Origin: Pyrinomonadaceae bacterium
GTDB taxonomy: Bacteria; Acidobacteriota; Blastocatellia; Pyrinomonadales; Pyrinomonadaceae
Reading direction: 5' to 3'
Length of the DNA stretch: 64,000 nucleotides
NCBI GenBank assembly: GCA_014380365.1
Contig: JACMJZ010000013.1
Span: 1 to 64,000 of the forward strand
Shown here in pieces: positions 52,546-62,212 of the stretch. How positions within the stretch are numbered: the first letter of the stretch is position 1; each line of letters starts with the position of its first letter. The notes beneath the pieces were generated by a model that did not search any database, had not been told where the DNA came from, and saw only the letters and a list, made by a program, of their open reading frames with translations. A program made the position numbers and the translations under genes.

Positions 52546-54057
52546 ATGAAACGCGTTGTGATCATTGGCGGCGGCATCACTGGACTAGCGGCGGCGCACC
52601 GCGTTCTTGAGCGCTGCCACGAATCTGGCAGGCAGGTTGATCTAACTCTGCTCGAGGCGAGCGGACGCGTTGGCGGAATAGTTCAGACTCACGAGCGGGA
52701 CGGTTTTCTTCTGGAAAGTGGTCCGGATTCCTTTATCTCAGAGAAACCTGCTGCGCTGGAACTCGCCCGTCGCCTCGGACTCGAGACTAACCTGATAGAG
52801 ACGAGTGACAACCACCGTCGCAGCTTTGTTGTGCGGCGGGGTCGACTGCGCCCGGTGCCACGTGGGTTTCACTTGCTCGCCCCGGGAGAACTTTGGCCAT
52901 TCGTAAAGAGTGATATTTTCAGTTGGCGTGGCAAAGCGAGAATGGCAATGGACCTCGTGCTGCCACGCCGAAACACTAATGGAGCTGCCGAGGAGAGCCT
53001 GGCGGATTTTGTGCGACGCCGACTGGGAAGCGAAGCGCTGGAGCGCATGGCCCAACCAATGATTGGCGGAATTTATACTGCCGACCCGGAGAAGTTAAGC
53101 TTGCGAGCCACCATGCCCCGCTTTCTGGAAATGGAGCACGAGCATCGCAGCCTCATTCGCGCGCTCCGGAAACAAAGCAGAAGCCCGATCGTAAGGGAGG
53201 GCGTCGCTGCCGGCACGAGCGGCGCGCGTTACAGTCTCTTCCTTTCCTTCGATCGCGGCATGCAGTTGTTTACCGACAAACTCGCGGAACGAATTTCAGG
53301 TCTCAAATTTAAGCTCATGGCTGATGGCGCTCAATCCGCCGGCTCGATCCGGGTAAACACTGCTGTTGAGGCCCTGGCGCTGGAGAATCCAGATGGGCGA
53401 ATGCAGCCCACGTGGACGATTAGAACTCGCCGCGGTGAAACCCTTGCGGCCGATGCTCTCTGTCTCGCACTCCCCGCTTACGCGTGCGCTGAGCTACTGG
53501 GCACAGTCGATGAACAATTAGCTACGGAGCTCGACGGAATCTCTTGCGCATCAAGCGCGACCCTGAACCTTGCCTACAAGCGTGACGATATCCCCCATCC
53601 GCTGGATGGCTTTGGTTTCGTTGTGCCTTTCATTGAAAACAGATCGATCATTGCCTGCACGTTTAGTAGTGTGAAGTTTACGGGTCGGGCACCGGGAGGT
53701 CGTGTCTTGCTGCGCTCGTTTATTGGCGGGGCCTTGCAGCCGAAGATGCTCGACCTAACGGAAGCGGCACTGCTCGCGCGTGTTCGTAACGATCTACGCG
53801 ATCTCCTTGGCATAGAAGCCGCGCCGCTCTTCACCGAGCTGCAAAAATGGGATCGCTCAATGCCGCAGTATCACGTCGGCCATTTGGACCGAGTGCGGCG
53901 AATGCAGGAACGCGTTAACTCCCTCCCGGGTTTAGCTCTTGCCGGCAACGCCTTCTCAGGGCCCGGCCTCCCCGATTGCATTCGCAGCGGTGAAGCGGCC
54001 GCTGACGAAATAGTCGCGTCGCTAACTCCCTCAATATCGAGCAAGCCCAGCCGATAA
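52546..54057 (+). CDS. hemY: Protoporphyrinogen/coproporphyrinogen oxidase (HemY/CgoX type)
   Basis: The 503-residue FAD enzyme begins KRVVIIGGGITGLAAAHRVL with the dinucleotide-binding motif. It also contains GRVGGIVQTHERDGFLLESG and ALAGNAFSGPGLPDCIRSGE at the C-terminal FAD site. It oxidises the tetrapyrrole ring after HemH or before it, depending on the pathway. The hemE-hemH-hemY order is the same as in the coproporphyrin-dependent route of Gram-positives. No hemQ (chdC) is visible in the window. Confidence 0.93.
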   Translation: MKRVVIIGGGITGLAAAHRVLERCHESGRQVDLTLLEASGRVGGIVQTHERDGFLLESGPDSFISEKPAALELARRLGLETNLIETSDNHRRSFVVRRGRLRPVPRGFHLLAPGELWPFVKSDIFSWRGKARMAMDLVLPRRNTNGAAEESLADFVRRRLGSEALERMAQPMIGGIYTADPEKLSLRATMPRFLEMEHEHRSLIRALRKQSRSPIVREGVAAGTSGARYSLFLSFDRGMQLFTDKLAERISGLKFKLMADGAQSAGSIRVNTAVEALALENPDGRMQPTWTIRTRRGETLAADALCLALPAYACAELLGTVDEQLATELDGISCASSATLNLAYKRDDIPHPLDGFGFVVPFIENRSIIACTFSSVKFTGRAPGGRVLLRSFIGGALQPKMLDLTEAALLARVRNDLRDLLGIEAAPLFTELQKWDRSMPQYHVGHLDRVRRMQERVNSLPGLALAGNAFSGPGLPDCIRSGEAAADEIVASLTPSISSKPSR

Positions 54058-54291
54058 CCCGCCAGTTTCTCTTATGGAAAATACTCTGGGAGTTGAAGGT
54101 TATGACAGTGGGAGTATAATGCGTCTCGCACGCGTTACTCAGGCCAGCCAAATTGTATTTAATGCCTGTAGTTTGTTCACTGTCTCTCAGCCTTGGTCCC
54201 GAATTCGGCGGTGTGCTCCTACCACCGGAGTTTAATTCAGGAGTCATGCAGGGTAAGTGTGAATTGTGTGAATCATCCCTAGGAGATTGCA

Positions 54292-55362
54292 ATGAAATGC
54301 TTTGTAATAATGCCATTTGGCAATCCTAAAGAAGACTCAGACCACGCTAGAAAACTTGAGTTCCTTTACTCGGAATGGCTCAAGCCGACAGTTGAGGCTA
54401 TTAAATGTTCAGATACTGAAACTATTAAATGTCATAGAGCAGATCAGGACTTGAGGCCTGAAGAAATCATTACTCATATCATCGAGAATTTGGTTACTTC
54501 CGATATTGTGATCGCCGATCTCTCAGGTAGAAATCCAAACGTCTTCTATGAGCTAGGCGTCCGCCACGCGGTTAATAATAGTACTATCTTGATCGCAGAA
54601 GATTTGGATGACATTCCGTTCGATCTCCGAGGGTTGCGTACTATTGTGTATAGCTACGATATTGAACGTATGGTCAAGCTGAAAAAATCACTTGAACAGG
54701 CCATCGGCGAGATCCTTAACGAGCCGGATAAAATTGACAACCCGGTGCGGCGATTTTTATATGAGCAGGAGGTCGACAAACTAATCAAACAACCGACTCC
54801 TCCAGGATACGATGTGTTCAAAAGCATCATTTCCGAAGTGGCGTCTTTGAGGACGGAGGTGACGAGTCATGTGAATGAAGTCAGACACATAATGAAACTT
54901 ATCACATCCTCCGAACGAGCAAGCGCTGGGATTGATGTTTCCAAGAGTCGGGACTTAGAGTTCTTTGAAGGCATTTGGGAGGTTGAAACATCCGGGAGTA
55001 CCTATTGCGCCCGTGTTGTTGATGGAGAGTTGTTCATGCCTTATTGCTATCATGGTGACAAGGAATTAACGGGTCATTATTATAATCTTAAACTCATTGG
55101 AGAGACTCTGTTCGGACGTTTTAGGTGGTTCAAGACTGAACACATTTTCGGTTACACATTTCTAAAAGCCGAGTCCGAAGACAAACTTGTTGGGGGATGG
55201 TGGTCGGGTTCAGATTTGCCGCGGGAAATCTTCAATGACATCTCAATGATGAACTCTTCCATTCCAGATATGGTTGAAACCATTCTTGAAAGGGACTCTA
55301 AGCGTAAGCGCTTTCCTTCCTGGGCAGAGGAGTATTTCCGAAAAGGCTTGTACAAGGGCTGA
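54292..55362 (+). CDS. Nucleotide-processing (TIR/deoxyribosyltransferase-like) N-terminus with beta-rich C-terminus
   Basis: The 356-residue singleton is AT-rich against its surroundings. Residues 1-140 read KCFVIMPFGNPKEDSDHARK, then IVIADLSGRNPNVFYELGVR and ILIAEDLDDIPFDLRGLRTI. This pattern is shared by nucleoside 2-deoxyribosyltransferase-like and TIR-like sensor/effector domains in defence proteins. A helical middle part follows, and residues about 225-325 form a compact lipocalin-like beta domain (FFEGIWEVETSGSTYCARVV). No partner gene is next to it. An NAD- or nucleotide-cleaving effector with its own sensor is a reasonable inference but no catalytic residue can be fixed. Confidence 0.65.
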   Translation: MKCFVIMPFGNPKEDSDHARKLEFLYSEWLKPTVEAIKCSDTETIKCHRADQDLRPEEIITHIIENLVTSDIVIADLSGRNPNVFYELGVRHAVNNSTILIAEDLDDIPFDLRGLRTIVYSYDIERMVKLKKSLEQAIGEILNEPDKIDNPVRRFLYEQEVDKLIKQPTPPGYDVFKSIISEVASLRTEVTSHVNEVRHIMKLITSSERASAGIDVSKSRDLEFFEGIWEVETSGSTYCARVVDGELFMPYCYHGDKELTGHYYNLKLIGETLFGRFRWFKTEHIFGYTFLKAESEDKLVGGWWSGSDLPREIFNDISMMNSSIPDMVETILERDSKRKRFPSWAEEYFRKGLYKG

Positions 55363-55450
55363 GAGCGCATAAAGGGAATGTAACGAAGGAAGATAAGGCT
55401 AAATAAGATTCATAATCTGCAGCTTGAGTGTTCTCAATCTTACCGAGCGG

Positions 55451-57949
55451 TCACTTCTTTCCCAAACCTTCGATCCACGCCGCATTGCTTTGCATCAACG
55501 GGCGAAACGCCTCGCGCGGGACAGTAGTTTCGATGTGCATGTTGTCATCCGTGTTGATGACCGCGCCGGCGACAGCAGGCCCCAAGCGCAACTCATCGCA
55601 GACGTACCACGATCTGACATCCGCTTCGCTCTTGATGTTTACCCGAGCCAGTTCCGTCGACACGCGTAGTTCGCCCATGCGCTCACGCGCCCGTTCCATC
55701 GATTGATCCAACGGCAAGGGATTACGGCTGCCAATTAGCAGTAGGTCCTTTCCTTTCGTTACTCCCCCCACGCGATACACCGACACATGCGGAAAGACCC
55801 GGTGAAAAGTCGCCAGCACGGAACGTAAGCTATCGGTCGAGAGTTGATAAATCTGAAGCCACTGCACGAAGACGCCTTCATCTGCAAGCCGGTCATGCCC
55901 CAGCTTGAAGAATTCTTCGGTGAAGAGATTGGCTACACCAGGCACCCAGGGATGGCTGGGTTCGCTAACGATGATGTCGAACCGTGTCGGTGTAACCCTT
56001 AGGTAAGTCCGGGCGTCGTCAATGATCAGACGCATTCGTGGATCGTTTAGCGGTTTGTTATTTACGTGTTCGAAAAAACGCGACCCTCGAATTGTCGCCG
56101 GCTCAAGTTCCACACATTCCAGACTCTCAATCGACGACTGCAACATCGAACCGGCCGTCACTCCAGTTGCGTAGCCAACCACCAACGCATTCTTCGTATT
56201 CGGCGCCAGGAGTAACGGCAACTGGCCCAGCATTACCTGCGTAGGCATGTCTTCGCGGTCAGAGGCATTGGTACGGCCGTTGATAGCCATCGAGATGATG
56301 TCCCAGTCCTGGCGCACTGAAACTGTTGAGGTGGGACCTTCCTCGTACATCAAAAGGGAGTGCACCGCGGGGCCAGGACGACGGCTGGCGCCTTCAGTTA
56401 CTTCCCCTCTCGATTTCGCAATCACGCGCATCAGGCCGTCAAACGCGCCGATCGACAAATCCGCCAGGTTCATCCTGGGTGCGAAGATGAACATCATGAT
56501 GATCAGCGCGGTGGCCCCACCTGCGGCTAGCCCACGCCGCATGTCTCTATCCGCGATTTCCCTCGCGGGCTTATACGCCACGGCGGCAACTACAACGCAA
56601 AGCGCCGCCGCGACGATAATGGTGAAACGAGTGCTGACCTTTGGAATCAAAAGGAATCCCGCGGCAAACGCGCCGGCAATTGCGCCTACCGTGTTCACGG
56701 CGTAACTCCGCCCAACGAGCTTCACTGATTCGCTCGCGGAATGCCTTCCAGTCCAGACGAGCACAAGCGGCATGACCGTACCCATTAGGAAAGCAGGTAG
56801 CAGAACTAGCAACGCGACTGACAATATTTGCAGAGTCAACAAGCCGGCCCAACTGTTGATGTTCAAGCGCAGACCAGTTGTGATCAGGATGTCCGGAATC
56901 CTGTTGACTGCCACCAGACTTAGAATGAGACTGCCCGCCGTAATCAGCTCTACCTTGACAATGGTTTGACGAAGGCTTTTTCCCGCGGTTCGGCGCGCAA
57001 TCAGGAAAGCTCCGGCAGACAAGCCGAGAAGAAACAGCCCGACGACGATGCTGAAAGCGTAGGTGCTGGAGCCGATAATCATCGACAGGATTCGAGTCCA
57101 GGCAACCTGGGTGCTGATAGTCACGAATCCGGAAACGAACGCGCAGAACAGCCAAAACTTGTGCTCACCAAAATCGTCATCAGCCGAGGCATCTTTAGTT
57201 TTAACTGAAATCTCTGGGGGTTCCGCCGGCGAATGTTCTGTCGTGTCTACTGCTTTGACTGATGAACCTGAGCGGTCGACAAATATGGCGATGATGCCAA
57301 TGATGATGTTGATTAACGACGCCGCGTAGATCGTTGAGCGAACACCCAGGATGGGTAACAAGAGAAAACCGGCTGCGATGCTGCCGCAGATGGCGCCCAC
57401 CAGATTGCGAGTGTAAAGCCTGGTAACCGATGTTACCGATGAAGACGAATCAGGCGAATCAGACGAGCGGTTCAACGCAGCCGTGAGTAACGGAAGTGTA
57501 GCGCCCATCAGCGTGGTGGGAACCAACAACATCACGCACGAGAGTAGAAAGCGCAACGAACTAAACACAAAGAAGCTGGGATGAAAGTGTTGCCAGATAA
57601 CTGCGTAGAGATTGTCGACGACACTGAACAGCAGCGGCACCGCAAGGGCGTAAACAGCGATCCCAATCTCGAGCAAGCCATAGGCGCGCACCGGCCGCCG
57701 GACTCTTCCGGCCATACGTCCAGCGAGCGCGCTGCCCAGCGCGAGCCCGCCCATGAAGGCGGCCAGGACCGTACTCACCGCTAACGTGGTGGCGCCAAAG
57801 ACGAGGCCCAGCATGCGGGCCCAGAGCACTTCGTAAATCAACCCGGTGGCGCCTGAAAGAATGAAGCAAGCTGCGATGATGCGCAGCGTTGCGGGCGAAT
57901 AGCCAGGTGCCTCGATTGCGTGCGTGGCCGGAGCAGCCTTTGTCGTCAA
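55451..57949 (-). CDS. Fused MFS-like membrane domain and spermidine-synthase-like domain
   Basis: The 832-residue protein has about 12 or more membrane helices (SGATGLIYEVLWARMLGLVF, GATTLAVSTVLAAFMGGLAL) interrupted by a charged cytoplasmic loop. A C-terminal Rossmann domain of the spermidine synthase type follows (VECVE-like segment LECVELEPATIRGSRFFEHV, then LIIDDARTYLRVTPTRFDII and SEPSHPWVPGVANLFTEEFF). This fused family is common in acidobacteria; whether it makes polyamines is unclear. It starts with TTG at 57949 in the most likely reading. Confidence 0.9.
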   Translation of the reverse strand: MTTKAAPATHAIEAPGYSPATLRIIAACFILSGATGLIYEVLWARMLGLVFGATTLAVSTVLAAFMGGLALGSALAGRMAGRVRRPVRAYGLLEIGIAVYALAVPLLFSVVDNLYAVIWQHFHPSFFVFSSLRFLLSCVMLLVPTTLMGATLPLLTAALNRSSDSPDSSSSVTSVTRLYTRNLVGAICGSIAAGFLLLPILGVRSTIYAASLINIIIGIIAIFVDRSGSSVKAVDTTEHSPAEPPEISVKTKDASADDDFGEHKFWLFCAFVSGFVTISTQVAWTRILSMIIGSSTYAFSIVVGLFLLGLSAGAFLIARRTAGKSLRQTIVKVELITAGSLILSLVAVNRIPDILITTGLRLNINSWAGLLTLQILSVALLVLLPAFLMGTVMPLVLVWTGRHSASESVKLVGRSYAVNTVGAIAGAFAAGFLLIPKVSTRFTIIVAAALCVVVAAVAYKPAREIADRDMRRGLAAGGATALIIMMFIFAPRMNLADLSIGAFDGLMRVIAKSRGEVTEGASRRPGPAVHSLLMYEEGPTSTVSVRQDWDIISMAINGRTNASDREDMPTQVMLGQLPLLLAPNTKNALVVGYATGVTAGSMLQSSIESLECVELEPATIRGSRFFEHVNNKPLNDPRMRLIIDDARTYLRVTPTRFDIIVSEPSHPWVPGVANLFTEEFFKLGHDRLADEGVFVQWLQIYQLSTDSLRSVLATFHRVFPHVSVYRVGGVTKGKDLLLIGSRNPLPLDQSMERARERMGELRVSTELARVNIKSEADVRSWYVCDELRLGPAVAGAVINTDDNMHIETTVPREAFRPLMQSNAAWIEGLGKK

Positions 57950-58125
57950 GTGGTTTTCCCCGTAGACAGATTCGTAATTGCAAATCGCGAGGTAACAGGC
58001 AAGGTCTTCAGTGTAGCACTAACGGCACCATCGCGGTTCACGTTCTTACTCGCGGAAAGGACCTTCAGGGCTCGAACGCATCGCGGCGCGACAAGTGTGA
58101 GGACGGCTCCCGATTCCGCTGCCAT

Positions 58126-58812
58126 TCATGAAAGGATGGCCTTTAGGCCAATCACGATCCAGCTAACGAAAGCCATGGCCGCCAACCACACCAATATCAC
58201 CATGGAAAGTATTTCAAATCGACGCTCATCTGTTTCCTTGTCTTCGCGGATCATTGTTCCCCATATGCCCCATATTGGCATCGTGAGAACAGCCAGGAAG
58301 AGAGCCAAAAGAAAGACTGCCATCAACACCAGCAGGACGCCATGAAGTGCCGAGTGAATATTAACCAATAATTTTCGGCCCAGGTCGTTTCCGACGAGGA
58401 TGGATGCAACGATAAAGGTCGCGAGAAGTATTCCCCATGATCCCGCAATCGCCTTCACCCTCCGATAACCGAAGTGTGTAGCAAATGCTTTTATCGACCA
58501 GAAGGATAAAGAGACCCCAATCAGGAACAGCCATGTTAATGGCAGAGGCGAAGGGGGATTCGCTGAGAAAATCATCAGAAGCACCATAGCGACTGCTGAA
58601 GCGAAGCCATACGCTGTTCCAACCTTGAATTCGGCTGCTCCTGACAGTGAATAGAGCAGAGCTATTAGAAGAACCACTCCCAACAGAATCACTCCAACTA
58701 CCGGTGGAATATTAAGGTCGGCGGGATGCGCGCCGGGAGGCATTGGCAGGAATGCCACGGCCGCGCACATTTTGCCGTTACGGACCAGGGCCAACACCGG
58801 TACGATGAGCAA
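58126..58812 (-). CDS. Multi-pass membrane protein, unknown
   Basis: The 228-residue protein has about six hydrophobic helices (VVGVILLGVVLLIALLYSLS, VLLVLMAVFLLALFLAVLTM). No charged catalytic motif is seen. The start is taken as TTG at 58812, because GGAGG lies five bases upstream; the frame also opens at a TTG at 58824. It lies about 100 bases after the DUF58 gene and may belong to the MoxR-DUF58 operon. No family is recognised. Confidence 0.75.
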   Translation of the reverse strand: MLIVPVLALVRNGKMCAAVAFLPMPPGAHPADLNIPPVVGVILLGVVLLIALLYSLSGAAEFKVGTAYGFASAVAMVLLMIFSANPPSPLPLTWLFLIGVSLSFWSIKAFATHFGYRRVKAIAGSWGILLATFIVASILVGNDLGRKLLVNIHSALHGVLLVLMAVFLLALFLAVLTMPIWGIWGTMIREDKETDERRFEILSMVILVWLAAMAFVSWIVIGLKAILS

Positions 58813-58915
58813 TGTATCCTCCAAATCCAGAAATGAGCGCGACGAAGGGCGAAGCCGCGCTAACCGGCGGTGAGGCTGCCCTGCAGTTTAAGGACCTTGG
58901 ACTACGGAGATGCGG

Positions 58916-60322
58916 TCAGACATAGATGACATGCGACGCGCGCCAAATCTTCGCGGGAATCGTACCCGGGGGCGCGGTGGTGAGCACGATGGCGTAGTCT
59001 TCATCAACCAGACTCTCGTCCTTCCCGTTGACTGGGTCGACTGCCGACGCGAGCTCTTCCAAATCATGTTTCTGCTGTGGCCCCACGAGCGCCAACCGCC
59101 GCAGGCCATCAAACAGGTGGCCAAGTCCGCTGCCGTAGTTTCCAATATCCGAGCCGAGCGCCAGCCGCACTTCTGCGCGCTCGTCGATGAAATGCTTCAA
59201 CAATGAAGCTGTCTGCACCACGCCCGCCTCGAATCGTTTTTGAAAAGTCTCCAGATCCGGATCAGGCAACTCTCTGGTGTCGAGAACTATTGTGATGCGA
59301 CGCTCATCGTCGGCGGTAAATTCACGCACCATTAGGTTACGCGCTCGGGCGGTTGCTTTCCAATCAATGTGGCGCAGGTCGTCGCGCGCCTGGTAGTTGC
59401 GCAACGAAAACAGATCCTGGCCCACACCGCGTCGCGCGGACGCAATGTGGCCGGCAGACATGGGGAGCAGATGAAGTTCGTCTCCGACTGATTCCGGCTT
59501 GGGGTACACCACGATGTCCACGTTTCGCGCGCTCAAGCGCCGGCGAAAACGGAAGAATCCAAATGGGAACCGCGTAGAGAGTTCGAACCCATTGATAGGC
59601 ACGTGCCCGCGCGTGGCAAATACCTGCTCCACGCGCTGCTCCGCAGCTGCACGATGTGGGACGTAAGTGAAATACGCTAACGGTCGTTTGAGAAATCTCT
59701 GGCGCCGACGTTTTACCTTAACGGAACCTGCCGGTTCGTCAGGCCCGCGTGCTTCGACAAGAATGGAGAAGGAAGGAAACACCCGCTTGGCGTTTCGAAG
59801 TGTGACGATAACCGGCGCGGCTTCCCCAGCAAAGATGTGATCGGGGAAACGCGCGGAGACGATCAGGTCGCGCAGCGAAGCTCTGGCGGCAACGCCGCCA
59901 ACGAAGAGCGTGGAACACAACAATGAGAACACAAGAAACAGAAGATTGTTTCCGGTGTTCCAGGCCGCGAATCCAGCGACGGTCATGATTAGAAGGAAAA
60001 TGCCGCCGCCGCCCGTGACGCCGACCGGCAGATCGAGCCCCTTCGCTTCAAGGCGAGCAGAACGTGCGAGCGGGGGCACAATGAAGATCAGCATCAGCGC
60101 CGCACTGATGAGCGATAGCGTTGCGGCCACCGCGGCCAGAACATAGTTGTCAGAGTAACGAGCAAGAACCGTGATGAAGGCCGCGGCCAGCCCGGCGAGA
60201 ACCAGCAGTGTAGCGAGGATTGCGTTGCGCCACCTTGAAAATGCGGACCGGGAGACAGCGGGACGCGGCGACACGGAGATTTCTTTGGTGGCTTTCTCCG
60301 CGTCTCCGTATCTCCCTGTCAC
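58916..60322 (-). CDS. DUF58 protein of a MoxR operon
   Basis: The 468-residue protein has two membrane helices at its N-terminus (AILATLLVLAGLAAAFITVL and VLAAVAATLSLISAALMLIF), another pair nearby, and the DUF58 core (RHIDWKATARARNLMVREFT, then ITIVLDTRELPDPDLETFQK). The DUF58 part is a von Willebrand-like fold used with MoxR ATPases. It starts at GTG 60322 with AAAGGAG upstream, directly after the MoxR stop. Its first about 24 residues are encoded inside an inverted repeat (60251-60331). Confidence 0.88.
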   Translation of the reverse strand: MTGRYGDAEKATKEISVSPRPAVSRSAFSRWRNAILATLLVLAGLAAAFITVLARYSDNYVLAAVAATLSLISAALMLIFIVPPLARSARLEAKGLDLPVGVTGGGGIFLLIMTVAGFAAWNTGNNLLFLVFSLLCSTLFVGGVAARASLRDLIVSARFPDHIFAGEAAPVIVTLRNAKRVFPSFSILVEARGPDEPAGSVKVKRRRQRFLKRPLAYFTYVPHRAAAEQRVEQVFATRGHVPINGFELSTRFPFGFFRFRRRLSARNVDIVVYPKPESVGDELHLLPMSAGHIASARRGVGQDLFSLRNYQARDDLRHIDWKATARARNLMVREFTADDERRITIVLDTRELPDPDLETFQKRFEAGVVQTASLLKHFIDERAEVRLALGSDIGNYGSGLGHLFDGLRRLALVGPQQKHDLEELASAVDPVNGKDESLVDEDYAIVLTTAPPGTIPAKIWRASHVIYV

Positions 60323-60331
60323 CCCGTCTCC
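60251..60331 (+). repeat. Inverted repeat spanning the DUF58 start
   Basis: GGAGACAGCGGGACGCGGCG then ACACGGAGA on the left is largely complementary to a right arm reading CTCCGCGTCTCCGTATCTCC then CTGTCACCCCGTCTCC. It covers the ribosome-binding site and the first codons of the DUF58 gene. Confidence 0.75.
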
Positions 60332-60332
60332 T

Positions 60333-61322
60333 TTAGAGCGGCACACTGACTGTCTTCATGATTTCTTTCAAGACCGCCTCCGCTTCCTGGCTGCGACGCA
60401 TCGACGATGAGAAGCGCGTGCTGACAAGTATGCGGTGGGCAAAGACAGGAATAACGAGACGCTTGATGTCGTCTGGGATGCAATAGGAGCGTTCCTCGGT
60501 CAGAGCCAACGCCTGCGCGGCACGGAAGAGCGACAGGGTCCCGCGAGGGCTCACTCCGAGATCCAGCATTTCCGAGTCGCGCGTGGCTGCGACGATGCGC
60601 ATCAGGTAGTCAACCAAAGCATCGTCAACTGCAACCTCGGCGACGCTTCCCTGTAGCTCAACTATCTCGGCGGCAGTCATCACCGGTCGCAAGTCTGCGA
60701 GTGGATCGCCGTATTCGCGATCGCGAAGAATCTGCTTTTCGTCCTCAGTGGACGGATAACCTATTCGCAGCCGCAACATGAAACGGTCGAGTTGAGATTC
60801 AGGCAATGGATACGTTCCGTGATGTTCGATGGGATTTTGAGTGGCTACCACGATAAACGGCGCCGGCAGCGGATGCGTGACGCCTTCAGCCGTGACGTTG
60901 CGTTCCGCCATCGCTTCAAGCAGGGCCGACTGCGTCTTCGGAGTCGTGCGATTGATTTCATCCGCCAGGACCACATTGGCGAAGATGGGCCCCGGCTTCC
61001 ATTCGAACACGCTCGTATGCTGGTTGTAGATCGAAAGTCCGATAACGTCTGAAGGCAGGAGATCGGAAGTGAACTGTATTCGTTGAAAAGTGCAATGGAG
61101 TGCGCGGGCCAGAGCCTGGGCCAGCGTCGTCTTCCCAACTCCCGGAACATCTTCGACCAGTAGATGTCCGCCCGCAATCAACGCCACTATTCCCAGGCGG
61201 ACAGCTTCCGGCTTGCCCCTGATGACGGTCTCGATTGCCAGTTGTAGACCCTCGATCTTCTCGATTGCATCAGAAGTGACCAGCGTCGCTTGCCCTTTTA
61301 ACGTATCGAGACTTCTCATCAA
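60333..61322 (-). CDS. MoxR-family AAA+ ATPase
   Basis: The 329-residue ATPase has Walker A GVGKTTLAQA, Walker B VVLADEINRTTPKTQSALLE, and the segment PFIVVATQNPIEHHGTYPLP. Sensor residues and the C-terminal lid (RRSQEAEAVLKEIMK) are present. MoxR proteins assemble or activate partner complexes with a MIDAS-type or DUF58 protein, here the gene directly downstream. It is the first gene of the operon. Confidence 0.95.
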   Translation of the reverse strand: MMRSLDTLKGQATLVTSDAIEKIEGLQLAIETVIRGKPEAVRLGIVALIAGGHLLVEDVPGVGKTTLAQALARALHCTFQRIQFTSDLLPSDVIGLSIYNQHTSVFEWKPGPIFANVVLADEINRTTPKTQSALLEAMAERNVTAEGVTHPLPAPFIVVATQNPIEHHGTYPLPESQLDRFMLRLRIGYPSTEDEKQILRDREYGDPLADLRPVMTAAEIVELQGSVAEVAVDDALVDYLMRIVAATRDSEMLDLGVSPRGTLSLFRAAQALALTEERSYCIPDDIKRLVIPVFAHRILVSTRFSSSMRRSQEAEAVLKEIMKTVSVPL

Positions 61323-61437
61323 TCAGTTCCCCAATCAGGTTCCCCGGCCAAATTTGCTTCATTCTACATGCTCCAACCGCCTCTGGCACGTCAAACCTTA
61401 TCCCGATACTGGTGCAGCTTGGACTGGGATTACAATC

Positions 61438-61536
61438 TCTTTGCGTAACTTTGCGTCTTTCTTCGCGGACTTTGCGGTCCTTCTTAAATGTTTTAACGCA
61501 AAGGTCGCAGAGTAAGACGCAAAGAGCCGCAAAGCA
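61438..61536 (+). repeat. Inverted repeat of the TTTGCGT family
   Basis: CTTTGCGTAACTTTGCGTCT is mirrored by AGACGCAAAGAGCCGCAAAG, with CGCGGACTTTGCGGTCC and GGTCGCAGAGT in the interior. The two arms are imperfect complements. It lies between the MoxR operon and the pilin gene. Confidence 0.75.
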
Positions 61537-61681
61537 AACTGCACGGCTTTTCGCGCCGACATGACGTTCCCAATCTGCTGTAGTAGACTCTATTCGTTTG
61601 TTATTACACAGGACTCCCCAACTTAGACCCATCGCGGGAACCTTTCGATAATTTGTGCGTGTAACCAGCGCGAGGAAATTT

Positions 61682-62167
61682 ATGAGCTTGAAGCGTAATC
61701 ATCGTCGTTCCGAAGGTGGCTTTTCCCTTATCGAGTTGATGATCGTCATCGCGATCATTGGAATCTTGATCGCTGTCGGTGTGACTGGCTGGAAAGCCGC
61801 AGTTAAATCGGCCAACGAGGCGGCGGCAGTTAAGACGCTCAGAACCGTAGCTGAGCAACAGATGCTTTATTACAACGCTCATCAGCGCAGCAGTTTTGGC
61901 ACTTTCGAAGAGATGTTGAAGGAAGGATTGCTCGACGCGCGTTTCAGCGGAGGCACGCCGGTCGTCGAAGGCTATGTTTTTAATATGCGGGTGATTCCCA
62001 AATCAACCACCACGCAGCCGGGATTCGCCGTTAACGCCGACCCACAGGTTACAGAAGGCGTAGGAGCAACTGGCAAGAACCACTTCTATCTCGACTCAGA
62101 CAGCAACACCATTCACGTCAACGCTACGCAGGCAGCAACCGTCGCCGATCCGCCAATCGGACAATAA
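61682..62167 (+). CDS. Type IV pilin-like prepilin
   Basis: The 161-residue pilin has the prepilin cleavage site GG|FSLIELMIVIAIIGIL with Glu5. The hydrophobic N-terminal helix continues to about residue 45 and the globular part carries DARFSGGTPVVEGYVFNM. No Cys pair forms a D-region loop. The GAGGAAATT before the ATG at 61682 supports the start. No other pilus gene is nearby, so it is a stand-alone major or minor pilin or pseudopilin. Confidence 0.92.
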   Translation: MSLKRNHRRSEGGFSLIELMIVIAIIGILIAVGVTGWKAAVKSANEAAAVKTLRTVAEQQMLYYNAHQRSSFGTFEEMLKEGLLDARFSGGTPVVEGYVFNMRVIPKSTTTQPGFAVNADPQVTEGVGATGKNHFYLDSDSNTIHVNATQAATVADPPIGQ

Positions 62168-62212
62168 ATCGTCCAGGTCTTTAGGCCCCCAAAGGAAACG
62201 ACTAACGCAAGT

